From positions 1 to 39,566 of the forward strand of contig PLAH01000096.1 in the NCBI GenBank assembly GCA_003134045.1: a stretch of DNA of 39,566 bases, written 5' to 3'. Of the stretch, positions 18,201-26,020 are shown one piece after another. The translations under genes were made by a program, and so were the position numbers. The DNA comes from Gammaproteobacteria bacterium. GTDB taxonomy: Bacteria > Pseudomonadota > Gammaproteobacteria > Steroidobacterales > Steroidobacteraceae. How positions within the stretch are numbered: the first letter of the stretch is position 1; every line of letters starts with the position of its first letter. Below the pieces are notes generated by a model that was not told the origin of the DNA, did not search any database, and saw only the letters and a list, made by a program, of their open reading frames with translations.

Positions 18201-19379
18201 ATGCTTAGGACTCAGGTCGCTATCATTGGTGCCGGGCCGTCAGGGCTGCTGCTGTCGCAGCTTCTGCATCGCAATGGCATCGAATCCATCGTCATTGAGC
18301 GCCAGGCACCGGAATATGTCGAAGCGCGTATTCGCGCAGGACTTCTTGAATGGGGAACGGTAGACCTGCTGAACGAGGCCGGTGTGGGCGATCGAATGAT
18401 GCGCGAAGGGCTGGTGCACGATGGCTTCGAGCTGGCTTTCGACGGTCGCAGTCATCGGATTGATTTGAAAGGTCTCACTGGGCAACACGTCATGGTCTAT
18501 GGACAGACCGAAATACAGAAGGACCTGGCGGACGCGCGTGCCGCCGTGCAGGGCCAGACGCTGTGGGAGGCCAGGGATGTCGTGATCGAAGAATTCGACG
18601 GCCCGAGGGCGAAGGTAAGCTGTGTATACGATGGCAAGCCGCTGACCATTGCATGCGATTTCGTCGCCGGTTGCGATGGCTATCACGGCGCCAGTCGGGC
18701 GAGTGTCCCGAAGGATCGGATCGTTCTGCACGAGCGCATCTACCCGTTCGGCTGGATGGGCATCCTCGCGGACGTTCCGCCGGTCAGCGAGGAACTCATC
18801 TATGCGCATCATTCCCGCGGTTTTGCGCTCTGCAGCATGCGCTCGAAGAGCCGCAGCCGCTACTACGTCCAATGTCCGCTCGATGACACGGTTGAGAGCT
18901 GGCCGGATGCACGCTTCTGGGATGAACTGCGCGCCCGCCTGCCGCCACACTATGCGTCTCTCGTGACTGAAGGACCCTCCATCGAAAGGAGCATTGCTCC
19001 GCTGCGCAGTTTTGTCGCCGAGCCGATGCGCTTCGGCAGATTATTCCTGGTCGGCGACGCTGCCCACATTGTGCCGCCGACCGGCGCCAAGGGGCTCAAC
19101 CTCGCGGGCGCCGACGTCCGGGTGCTCTATCGAGCGATCGTCGAGTACTACCGCGCCGGTAGTGAAACGCTGCTCGACGAATACTCCTCACGCGCGCTTG
19201 GGCGGGTCTGGAAGGCGACTCGCTTCTCCTGGTGGTTCACGACATTGATGCACAAATTATCGAGCGACTCGTTCACCCACAAGCTGCAACTTGCCGAGCT
19301 CGACTATCTGCGTGAATCGCGGGCGGCGTCGCAGGCCGTTGCCGAGAACTATGTCGGCCTGCGCTTTGCGGCGCCGTGA
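18201..19379 (+). CDS. pobA: 4-hydroxybenzoate 3-monooxygenase
   Basis: The product is 392 aa, the family length. The FAD dinucleotide motif is VAIIGAGPSGLLLSQLL at the N-terminus, and the second FAD motif is LFLVGDAAHIVPPTGAKGLN. RIRAGLLEWGTVDLL and the conserved WW-containing C-terminus (RFSWWFTTLMH) are typical of PobA. It uses NADPH and O2 to make protocatechuate from 4-hydroxybenzoate. A GGGGA ribosome site precedes ATG 18201. No protocatechuate dioxygenase genes are in the window, so ring cleavage must be encoded elsewhere. Confidence 0.96.
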   Translation: MLRTQVAIIGAGPSGLLLSQLLHRNGIESIVIERQAPEYVEARIRAGLLEWGTVDLLNEAGVGDRMMREGLVHDGFELAFDGRSHRIDLKGLTGQHVMVYGQTEIQKDLADARAAVQGQTLWEARDVVIEEFDGPRAKVSCVYDGKPLTIACDFVAGCDGYHGASRASVPKDRIVLHERIYPFGWMGILADVPPVSEELIYAHHSRGFALCSMRSKSRSRYYVQCPLDDTVESWPDARFWDELRARLPPHYASLVTEGPSIERSIAPLRSFVAEPMRFGRLFLVGDAAHIVPPTGAKGLNLAGADVRVLYRAIVEYYRAGSETLLDEYSSRALGRVWKATRFSWWFTTLMHKLSSDSFTHKLQLAELDYLRESRAASQAVAENYVGLRFAAP

Positions 19380-19592
19380 GCCGCGATAGGGCAGGACTGT
19401 GAACCGGCGTTGAAGATTGCCCAGATTTCGAGATGATCCGGCGCCGAAAGGTGACCATGGATGCAGCGCAAACTCCCAGTTGGATCATGAATCTTCAGCG
19501 TTCCAGGATGGTCCGACTTCGATTCCAATCGTTGGTCATTGTTGCAGGCTTGTTGACAGTCCGTTGTGTCCGCAGGTCGGTATACTGGCCGC

Positions 19593-20555
19593 ATGAAGGG
19601 CTCAGTGCTAATCGGCATAGTCGCCGCGCTTCTCGCCGCCTTGGCGTGGTCCCTGAATTTCATCGTGCCGTTTGTAATCGGCGACTACTCGATTTTCGAC
19701 ATTGCGCTGGTCCGGTTCCTGATTTCCGGCCTTCTGGCATTCGCCTACCTGATGTTCAAATGGAAGAATGTTCGCCATTTAAGGGCCGAGGATTGGCTCA
19801 CGTCTTTCGCCCTTGGATTGATCGGCTATCTCGTCTACTTTCAAGCTTTGGCGGCCGCTGCTGTTTATGCAGGCCCTGTGATCGCGCCGGCGTTCCTAGC
19901 CCTCGTGCCTGTGGTGCTCGCGATCGCAGGTAACCTGCGGCAGCCCACGGTAGCTTGGCGGGATCTCGCTTTTCCGTTTGCCTTGGCCGCCATCGGCCTG
20001 CTGCTCGTGAATTGGGGTAGCTTCGATCAAGCCACCATTGGCGAGGCACCGTCGCTGCTGATTGGCATCCCGCTGGCGATTTTGGCGGCCGCGTGTTGGG
20101 TTTGGTTTGGCCTGTTCAACCAGAGCGCCTTGGCGAAACGCCCGCAGATGAATGCAGGTGTGTGGACGGCGCTCATCATGACCGGCGCCAGCTTGGGGAT
20201 GCTCGCCTTTGTGCCTATCGGGCTCTCGCTGAATGTGTTTGCCTCGAGCCGGCTGGGCTTGGGGTGGCACGTCGCCGCCTCTCTTTACATCTGGGGGACG
20301 GTGCTGGCGCTGACGGCTTCGCTGGGCGGAGCATTGGCCTGGACCTTCGCATCACAACGGCTGCCCGTCGCCCTTTCGGCACAGTTGATAACGATGGAAT
20401 CGGTATTCGGAACCATGCTCGGGCTGCTGATCCGGCGTCGCTGGCCTACGCTCGTAGAGGGTGTCGGAATGATCGTGCTTCTCGCAGGCGTTGTGACCAC
20501 GATCCGCATTATTCACGGCCGTCGAAGTGTCGCGCTTGCGCCTGATCTGGTTTGA
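19593..20555 (+). CDS. DMT-superfamily (EamA) transporter
   Basis: The product is 320 aa with ten membrane segments in two EamA halves (IGIVAALLAALAWSLNFIVP near the N-terminus; GTVLALTASLGGALAWTFAS in the second half). Substrate unknown; it is only distantly similar to the YedA-like exporter at 3972. ATG 19593 was chosen because the first helix begins right after it. A TATACT at 19581-19586 lies seven bases before the ATG, so the message may be leaderless. A TTGACA at 19553-19558 is 22 bp away, too far for an ideal -35. It is probably a single-gene transcript. Confidence 0.82.
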   Translation: MKGSVLIGIVAALLAALAWSLNFIVPFVIGDYSIFDIALVRFLISGLLAFAYLMFKWKNVRHLRAEDWLTSFALGLIGYLVYFQALAAAAVYAGPVIAPAFLALVPVVLAIAGNLRQPTVAWRDLAFPFALAAIGLLLVNWGSFDQATIGEAPSLLIGIPLAILAAACWVWFGLFNQSALAKRPQMNAGVWTALIMTGASLGMLAFVPIGLSLNVFASSRLGLGWHVAASLYIWGTVLALTASLGGALAWTFASQRLPVALSAQLITMESVFGTMLGLLIRRRWPTLVEGVGMIVLLAGVVTTIRIIHGRRSVALAPDLV

Positions 20556-20767
20556 CGCCTATTACATATTCGGATATGAGCGCCCCGACTGCTGGATATA
20601 TCAACAGTACTCTGCCGCCACAGGCGCGTGTCAGTCGCCGCACGCTCCCGACGACGATCAAATGGCAGGCGAGAGTTGCCCTACGCGCTGACGCGTATTA
20701 CAACCCTTAAGCGCCCGAGTGGTCGGCGCGCTGCATGCCCATGGACATCGATCAAGGGAGCCACCCC

Positions 20768-20842
20768 ATGGCAAAACTCGATAATGATCAGGCACCCTTT
20801 GAGTTGCCGCCAAAAAATCGACCGCAGTCGACCGGCAAGTAG
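20768..20842 (+). CDS. Unrecognised 24-residue peptide
   Basis: A 24-codon frame (starts MAKLDNDQAPFELPPKN) has a strong Shine-Dalgarno AAGGGAG (20754-20760) seven bases before its ATG. It ends 10 bp before the next small gene, whose own ribosome site AGGG overlaps this stop. It could be a leader peptide coupling translation of the 94-aa gene, or a small protein in its own right. No family recognised. Confidence 0.45.
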   Translation: MAKLDNDQAPFELPPKNRPQSTGK

Positions 20843-20852
20843 GGCGCCACCG

Positions 20853-21137
20853 ATGTCGGAGAAAAGCGATGGGGAGCAGTGGTTGGAAGCCACGACGACG
20901 CCGGAGAAACCGATCTCCAAGCGGGATCGCTCGCGCGGTTGGTTACAGCAGCGACGCCGTGAGCGCGCGCGCAAAAGCGTGCGCCGCAAACTCAAAAAAG
21001 TACTGCAGCAGCTGTGGGACATCGAGTCCCGGCTGGTCGCTCAAGGGTTGGCCTTTACCCCGGTGCATCGGGCGTTGTCCAAGACCATCGAAGATCTGAA
21101 CGCCTTCCGTGACGATTACGATAAGACGGCACCATAG
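20853..21137 (+). CDS. Unrecognised 94-aa basic coiled-coil-like protein
   Basis: The 94-aa product has a polar N-terminus, then a strongly basic stretch (about 22-50, RSRGWLQQRRRERARKSVRR) and an amphipathic helical region (KKVLQQLWDIESRLVAQGL) ending DDYDKTAP. No signal peptide or membrane helix. The basic helical character would suit nucleic-acid or ribosome binding, but this is conjecture. An AGGG site precedes ATG 20853. It probably forms a two-gene unit with the 24-aa frame upstream. Confidence 0.6.
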   Translation: MSEKSDGEQWLEATTTPEKPISKRDRSRGWLQQRRRERARKSVRRKLKKVLQQLWDIESRLVAQGLAFTPVHRALSKTIEDLNAFRDDYDKTAP

Positions 21138-21294
21138 TCCGATCCCGCTCACGGAACCCCTGGGCGGCGACTTCTGCAATAGATCCGGATGCCGGGCTCG
21201 TGCCTCGCGACGTTTCGTACACCGAGACGTCCCAAATACCCCCGATCTCGCGTAAATTTGCGCCTCCGCCCACGCCACATCAATCAAGGTCGCC

Positions 21295-21774
21295 ATGTAC
21301 AAATCCACCTTTCTCTCGCTGATCCTGCTCGCCGCCGCGCTGCCCGCTGTCGGCGCCACCGGGCTGGAATCCGACATCCAGCAGCTCGAGCAGGACTTCA
21401 ACGCGGCGTACGCCGCCAACGACCTCGACAAATACTTCGGTTACTACACCGACGACGCCATCTTCTGGTTCCCCGAGGGACGCACGGACGTTCCGAGCTA
21501 CAAAAAGGAATGGAGCGAGTTCCTCTCCGCCGGGGGCGGGATCAAGGCCGGCACGATTTCCGACATGCACATCAAATTCAGCCCCATGGACGACACTGCG
21601 ATCGCGAGCTACGTGCTGCACCTGACCACCCGCGAGGCCAACCAGAAAGTCCACACCGAGGATTACCAGGAAAGCGACATCTGGTTCAGAACCGACGGCG
21701 GCTGGAAAATAACTCACGTTCACTACTCCGCGGCGCCCGTTCCCAAGAAGCCCAAAAAGCACAAGAAGGCGTAA
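21295..21774 (+). CDS. Secreted SnoaL/DUF4440-like protein
   Basis: The product is 159 aa. An apparent signal peptide (MYKSTFLSLILLAAALPAVGA) is followed by an NTF2-like domain: LEQDFNAAYAANDLDKYFGYY, then DDAIFWFPEG, and a final DGGWKITHVHYS, the pattern of DUF4440/SnoaL-like proteins. The C-terminus is Lys/Pro-rich (PVPKKPKKHKK). A periplasmic small-molecule-binding or calcium/calmodulin-kinase-association-like role is possible, but no catalytic function can be read. AAGGT precedes the ATG. It lies 35 bp before pyrD. Confidence 0.75.
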   Translation: MYKSTFLSLILLAAALPAVGATGLESDIQQLEQDFNAAYAANDLDKYFGYYTDDAIFWFPEGRTDVPSYKKEWSEFLSAGGGIKAGTISDMHIKFSPMDDTAIASYVLHLTTREANQKVHTEDYQESDIWFRTDGGWKITHVHYSAAPVPKKPKKHKKA

Positions 21775-21809
21775 GCATTGCCGCCTCTGCACTCGTGCCC
21801 GAGGGTTCC

Positions 21810-22850
21810 GTGAGAGAATCGGTGGCAGCGCTGCTTGCCGGTGGCGCTCTGCCCATGCTGTTGCGCATGGATCCCGAGCGCGCACACGACTGGGGGCTCG
21901 CCGGTTTGAAACTGCTGCAGCCGCTCTGGTCCCCGCACCAGGTGCCGGCCAGCCTCGCGGTACAGTGTCTCGGCATGCGATTCAGCCACCCGCTCGGACT
22001 CGCTGCCGGCTTCGACAAGAATGGCGACTACCTCGACGCCTTGGGCGCCCTGGGTTTCAGCCACATCGAGCTGGGGACGGTGACGCCGCGCCCGCAGCCC
22101 GGCAATCCCAAGCCGCGCATGTTCAGAATCCGCGCCGCCGACGCCCTCGTCAACCGCATGGGTTTCAACAACAAGGGCGTCGATCATCTCCTGACCCGGC
22201 TCGCCCGCAGCCGCTATGCCGGCATCCGCGGCATCAGCATCGGCAAGAACGCCGATACGCCGCTGGAGAACGCCGAGGCCGACTATGTCGCCTGCCTGCG
22301 CAAGGTCTACGCCCACGCGGATTACGTTGCAGTCAACGTCTCCTCGCCCAACACCGCAAGACTGCGCGAGCTGCAATCCCGCGATGGTCTGGAGCGGATC
22401 GTCGGCGCGCTGCTCGAGGAGCGGGCACGTCTCGCGGATCGTCATGCGAAGCATGTGCCGCTGCTGGTCAAGATCGCGCCGAACCTGGATACGCAGCAGA
22501 TCACATCGCTCGCCGGCACCCTGCGCTCGCTCGGCGTGGACGGCGTGATCGCGACCAATACATCCACCGATCTCGCCATGCTCGGCGACTCATGGCCGGC
22601 CGAGCATCGGGGAGGTCTCAGCGGCGCGCCGCTGCATGCGCTGTCCCTCGCCGTCATCCGCCAGCTGCGTGCGGAATTGGGATCCGGCTACCCCATCATC
22701 GGCGTCGGCGGCATCATGACTGCGTCGCGGGCGCTGGCCACCTTGCGCGCCGGGGCGACTCTCATCCAGATCTATACCGGCTTCGCGTATCGAGGATACC
22801 GGCTGGTGGACGAGATACTCGACGCCGTGGCGAGCCGGCCGGCCCCGTGA
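21810..22850 (+). CDS. pyrD: Dihydroorotate dehydrogenase, class 2 (quinone)
   Basis: The product is 346 aa from GTG 21810. The class-2 N-terminal helix with LLRMDPERAHDWGLAGLK is present, for membrane association. FMN and active-site motifs follow: GLAAGFDKNG, NRMGFNNKG, VNVSSPNTARLR (catalytic Ser region), LVKIAPNL, and IIGVGGI with GATLIQIYTGF. It oxidises dihydroorotate to orotate using quinone, in pyrimidine synthesis. GTG 21810 has GAGGG upstream; GTG 21795 and ATG 21855 are also in frame. Its stop overlaps the GTG of the dioxygenase fragment that follows. Confidence 0.95.
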   Translation: MRESVAALLAGGALPMLLRMDPERAHDWGLAGLKLLQPLWSPHQVPASLAVQCLGMRFSHPLGLAAGFDKNGDYLDALGALGFSHIELGTVTPRPQPGNPKPRMFRIRAADALVNRMGFNNKGVDHLLTRLARSRYAGIRGISIGKNADTPLENAEADYVACLRKVYAHADYVAVNVSSPNTARLRELQSRDGLERIVGALLEERARLADRHAKHVPLLVKIAPNLDTQQITSLAGTLRSLGVDGVIATNTSTDLAMLGDSWPAEHRGGLSGAPLHALSLAVIRQLRAELGSGYPIIGVGGIMTASRALATLRAGATLIQIYTGFAYRGYRLVDEILDAVASRPAP

Positions 22851-23023
22851 TCATCGGCGCGGTCGTCGATCGATTCCAGCGCGACGGCGCCCACTGCATC
22901 CGGCAGCTCATCGACGCGCACCAACTTGCCGAACTGCGCGCGGGCATCGAGTTGAATCTCGCGCACTTGAGTCCGCGGGCCCCGATGGACCACCCTCTGT
23001 TTCCGATACTGTGGCGCGCATGA
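22847..23023 (+). pseudogene. N-terminal fragment of a phytanoyl-CoA dioxygenase-like gene
   Basis: A 58-codon frame starts at a GTG overlapping the pyrD stop and ends in a TGA overlapping the next ATG. Residues 9-44 (RFQRDGAHCIRQLID, then LAELRAGIELNLAHLSPRA) resemble the N-terminal segment of PhyH-family Fe(II)/2-oxoglutarate dioxygenases. The double-stranded beta-helix and HxD...H ligands are absent, and the sequence switches to an unrelated tail (PMDHPLFPILWRA). Either a deletion joined this fragment to the downstream gene, or it is kept as a short coupling peptide. The family assignment rests on a short stretch. Confidence 0.5.
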
Positions 23024-23556
23024 ACCCGACCGCGAACATACGGCTTGACGACACCCACAAATTCTCCTGGGCGGTATTCATCTGCCTGTTGCTGCTGGCC
23101 GCGTGGTTCGTGAATCGGACGGTCGGCGATCTGCCGCTCAAGGTCGCCGTGCATTTCGATGACGCGGGCCTGCCGACCTCGTACATGACGGCCGGCCGGT
23201 ACCGTCTGTTCATTGTGCTGTTCGCCGTGGTGCTGCCCATCGCCTTGGTGGCCACCATGACATCGGCGTATTCGCGCGCCAAGGACATGAAGCTGCCGAA
23301 TCGCGACTATTGGCTGGCGCCGCAACGCATTGCGCACACCCGCTCCTTTCTGGTGGCGCACGGTATCTGGTTCGGCTCGCTGCTCGTCGCATTCATGTGC
23401 TTCATGCACTGGCTGGTGCTGGACGCGAACCGGCGGGTGCCGCCGCAGCTCTCGAATCAGGCCGTCTTCATCGGACTTCTCGTGATGCTGGGATGCATGA
23501 TCGCGTGGATCGGCACGCTCATGGTCGCGTTTCGCCGGCCGCCACGCGACACCTGA
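23020..23556 (+). CDS. Small DUF1648-like membrane protein
   Basis: The product is 178 aa with four apparent membrane helices (about 17-35, 67-87, 108-132 and 150-172). After the first helix it reads DLPLKVAVHFDDAGLPTSYMT, like the LP..I..HF...G.P motif of DUF1648 proteins. It is a membrane protein of unknown function. ATG 23020 overlaps the stop of the dioxygenase fragment; GTG 23011 is also in frame. pyrD, the fragment and this gene are linked by 4-nt overlaps. Confidence 0.7.
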   Translation: MNPTANIRLDDTHKFSWAVFICLLLLAAWFVNRTVGDLPLKVAVHFDDAGLPTSYMTAGRYRLFIVLFAVVLPIALVATMTSAYSRAKDMKLPNRDYWLAPQRIAHTRSFLVAHGIWFGSLLVAFMCFMHWLVLDANRRVPPQLSNQAVFIGLLVMLGCMIAWIGTLMVAFRRPPRDT

Positions 23557-23648
23557 ATCGCGCGCGGCGCGATCCCTAACCGACCGCGGCGCCGGGGTCG
23601 CGGCATTGCAGCGGCGTCGAGGCGCCTGGACGCGGCGGGACGGCAAGC

Positions 23649-23670
23649 GGGCGGCGCCCATGCGCCGCCC
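23649..23670. terminator. GC-rich hairpin between convergent genes
   Basis: Arms GGGCGGCGC (23649-23657) and GCGCCGCCC (23662-23670) pair perfectly around CCAT. It lies between the convergent DUF1648-like gene and osmC, so it could end transcription from both sides. No clear T-run follows on either strand. Confidence 0.5.
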
Positions 23671-23684
23671 CGGCAGCAGCCTCG

Positions 23685-24122
23685 TTATTTCTTGAGCACC
23701 GCCGTCAACGTGATCTCCGGCACGCTCGCCAGCGCCTTGGACAACGGGCAGTCCGCCTTCGCGGCCGCAGCCAACTTTTGAAACGTCGCCTCATCGATAT
23801 TGGGGACGCTGGCTTCCAGCCGCAGTGCGATGTGATCGATCAGGAAGCCGCCGTCCTTCATCACCAGCCGCACGCCGGCCTGCGTATCGACCGTGGCGGT
23901 GGCGAAGCCCGCAGCATCGCAGGCGAAAGAGAATGCCATGGTGAAACAGGCCGCATGGGCCGCGGCCAGCAGCTCCTCCGGATTGGTGCCGCGGCGATCG
24001 TCCTCGAAGCGGCTGCCGAAACCGTAGGGATAGGCCTTCAACGCCTCGGTCTGGGTGCTGATCTTACCCACCCCTTTCTTGCCCTGGCCCTCCCAATGAA
24101 CCGTCGCCGTTTTATCCGTCAT
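23685..24122 (-). CDS. osmC: OsmC-type peroxiredoxin
   Basis: The product is 145 aa. The redox cysteines fall at C59 (AHAACFTMAFS) and C125 (KADCPLSKAL), the same numbers as in E. coli OsmC. The N-terminal ATVHWEGQGKKGVGKIST and the RFEDDRRGTNPEELLAAA segment are typical. It reduces organic hydroperoxides. A strong GGAGG precedes ATG 24122. It lies 45 bp downstream of the GumN-like gene and may share its transcript. Confidence 0.94.
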   Translation of the reverse strand: MTDKTATVHWEGQGKKGVGKISTQTEALKAYPYGFGSRFEDDRRGTNPEELLAAAHAACFTMAFSFACDAAGFATATVDTQAGVRLVMKDGGFLIDHIALRLEASVPNIDEATFQKLAAAAKADCPLSKALASVPEITLTAVLKK

Positions 24123-24167
24123 AAAAACCTCCGCTGGAAAATGGATAAATACCGCAGGCCCGCAGGC

Positions 24168-25151
24168 TCACGGCGCATCGATCTCGTACCCCTTTGCGCG
24201 CAGCTCATCGAGCAGCCCGCCTTTTTCCAATAACATGTCCATATTCACCACGGCGACGGTCACGCCGCCGCCGCGCAAATATTTTTCCATGCTGTCGAGC
24301 CACGTGCGCCGCACCTGCGCGATCAGGTCGCTCGCGCCGGTGCCCGCATCGAGCGCCGCGCGGCACGCGTCGACCTCGGAGGGCTTGTGCAGGCTGTCGA
24401 TGCGTTCGATGTTGCCGGTCGCCCACGCCTGTGCCCGGTCGACCAAGCGCGGCAGGTCCTTCTCGACGGTGGCCAGCGAGGCGTCGACACAGGCGTTCTC
24501 GGTCGCCGGCGGCATGGTCTTGAGTGCATCCAGCACATCGTGCACCCCGGCGATCTTCAGCTCATCGATGCGCACGTGATGTTTCTTGGCGAGCACGCGC
24601 ACCGCCGCGCCCAGATCCAGTCGGGTCGACAACCCAACTCGATGAAACGCGGCCTGCTGCAGGAAGGCCGCCGCGATGATGGGACGAAAGCGCTCCCACT
24701 TAGCGTCGTCACCGGTGTACTTGGCCCGTTGCAGCGCGAACCGCGCATGCAGATCCGGCGGCATCACGTCCTTCAGACGCTTGCCGCCTCCGACCATCAG
24801 CAGGCTGCGCTCCGTGATGAGCAGCCACAGCACCCGGGCGATGCCGATCTCGAACGGTTTGGGTACCACCACTTGATTCGTGCCGTCGAGCAGCTGCTCG
24901 AGCTGCTTCGAGCGCCAGGTGATGCCCCTGGGCAGAGGCGACATGCTGCCCAATATCCACAGGTTTGCCGCCCCTCGATGCACGTGCCACATGCCGGGAC
25001 CGGTGTGCTCGCCGGTCACGACGAGTTCGTCCATCACTTGCGGCGGCTCGGGAACCGCGGAGTCGGGGGCCGCAATTCCGGTCACCGGCGAGAACGCGGC
25101 CGACAGACCGAGCGCGATGAGCGCCGCCGCCACTCGACGCGCAGCTGTCAT
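24168..25151 (-). CDS. TraB/GumN-family protein with signal peptide
   Basis: The product is 327 aa. A signal peptide (about 1-27, cleavage likely near GIAAPDS) precedes a GumN/TraB domain: MWHVHRGAANLWILGSMSPLPRGITW at the start (the usual TSTIH-type position reads SMSPL), and GGVTVAVVNMDMLLEKGGLLDELRAKGY at the end, where GumN proteins usually have a GxGHLxGxxG motif. The Gly-His is replaced by N-M-D-M. TraB/GumN proteins are proposed metalloprotease-like, and the altered residues make catalysis doubtful here. ATG 25151 overlaps the pirin stop by 4 nt. Confidence 0.75.
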   Translation of the reverse strand: MTAARRVAAALIALGLSAAFSPVTGIAAPDSAVPEPPQVMDELVVTGEHTGPGMWHVHRGAANLWILGSMSPLPRGITWRSKQLEQLLDGTNQVVVPKPFEIGIARVLWLLITERSLLMVGGGKRLKDVMPPDLHARFALQRAKYTGDDAKWERFRPIIAAAFLQQAAFHRVGLSTRLDLGAAVRVLAKKHHVRIDELKIAGVHDVLDALKTMPPATENACVDASLATVEKDLPRLVDRAQAWATGNIERIDSLHKPSEVDACRAALDAGTGASDLIAQVRRTWLDSMEKYLRGGGVTVAVVNMDMLLEKGGLLDELRAKGYEIDAP

Positions 25152-26008
25152 GAGGGCAGCGGAATGAATTCCGTTTCGTTGGGCACGCGGGCAAATTGCT
25201 GTTGCCGCCATCGCTCCTTGGCATCCTCGATGCGCTCGGGCGTTGAAGCGACGAAATTCCAATATAGGTGCCGCGGCGTCGGGAATCGCTCGCCGCCCAA
25301 CAGCATGGCGCGAGTCGCGCCCAGCGCCGTCGCGGTGCTCTCGGTGGCCCCGAGCACGCCCATCTGTCCGGCAACGAGCCTGGTGCCACCGACCTCGACG
25401 GCGCCCTCCGCCACGTAGAGCGCACGCTCGGTGTGCTCCACCGGCATGACCAGGGTCGAGCCGGCGGGCATCTGCGCGTGCACATACAAGGTGGGCCACA
25501 GAGTCGCCACGGGAGACGCGAGGCCGAACGCACGCCCCGCGATGACCGTCAATTCGACTGGCCCGTGCCGTGCGCGCGGCAGCTTCGGCACCGGATGATG
25601 AGCGAATGCCGGATCCACGTCCTCTTGCCCGTCGGGCAGCGCAACCCAGCTCTGAATGCCGTGGATGGCCGGTCCCGCGGCGCGGGCCGCCTGCGGAGTT
25701 CTCTCCGAATGCGCAATGCCGCGGCCGGCCGTCATCCAGTTCACGTCGCCGGGGCGAATTTCGCGCACATTGCCGAGGTTATCCCGATGCTCGAGCGTCC
25801 CGGAGAACAGAAACGTGACCGTGGCGAGACCGATATGGGGGTGGGGCCGCACGTCGATCCCCTGGCCCGCCGCGAATTGCGCGGGCCCCAGATGATCGAA
25901 AAAAATGAAGGGCCCCACCATCTGGCGCCCGGCGAACGGCAGCACTCGGCGCACCGCGAAGCCGCCCAGGTCGCGCTCGCGTCCGTCGATCACTTGTACG
26001 ATGCTCAT
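25148..26008 (-). CDS. Pirin-family cupin protein
   Basis: The product is 286 aa, with two cupin domains. The N-terminal metal site is intact: H56-P-H58 (RPHPHIGLATVTF), H100 and E102 (GRGIAHSERTP). The C-terminal pirin domain includes TLVMPVEHTERALYVAEGAVEVGG and LLGGERFPTPRHLYWNFVAS. Bacterial pirins include quercetin 2,3-dioxygenases and regulators of enzymes; the actual role is not predictable. It is 12 bp downstream of the M20 peptidase and overlaps the GumN-like gene. Confidence 0.92.
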   Translation of the reverse strand: MSIVQVIDGRERDLGGFAVRRVLPFAGRQMVGPFIFFDHLGPAQFAAGQGIDVRPHPHIGLATVTFLFSGTLEHRDNLGNVREIRPGDVNWMTAGRGIAHSERTPQAARAAGPAIHGIQSWVALPDGQEDVDPAFAHHPVPKLPRARHGPVELTVIAGRAFGLASPVATLWPTLYVHAQMPAGSTLVMPVEHTERALYVAEGAVEVGGTRLVAGQMGVLGATESTATALGATRAMLLGGERFPTPRHLYWNFVASTPERIEDAKERWRQQQFARVPNETEFIPLPS

Positions 26009-26020
26009 AGGCGAATTCGC

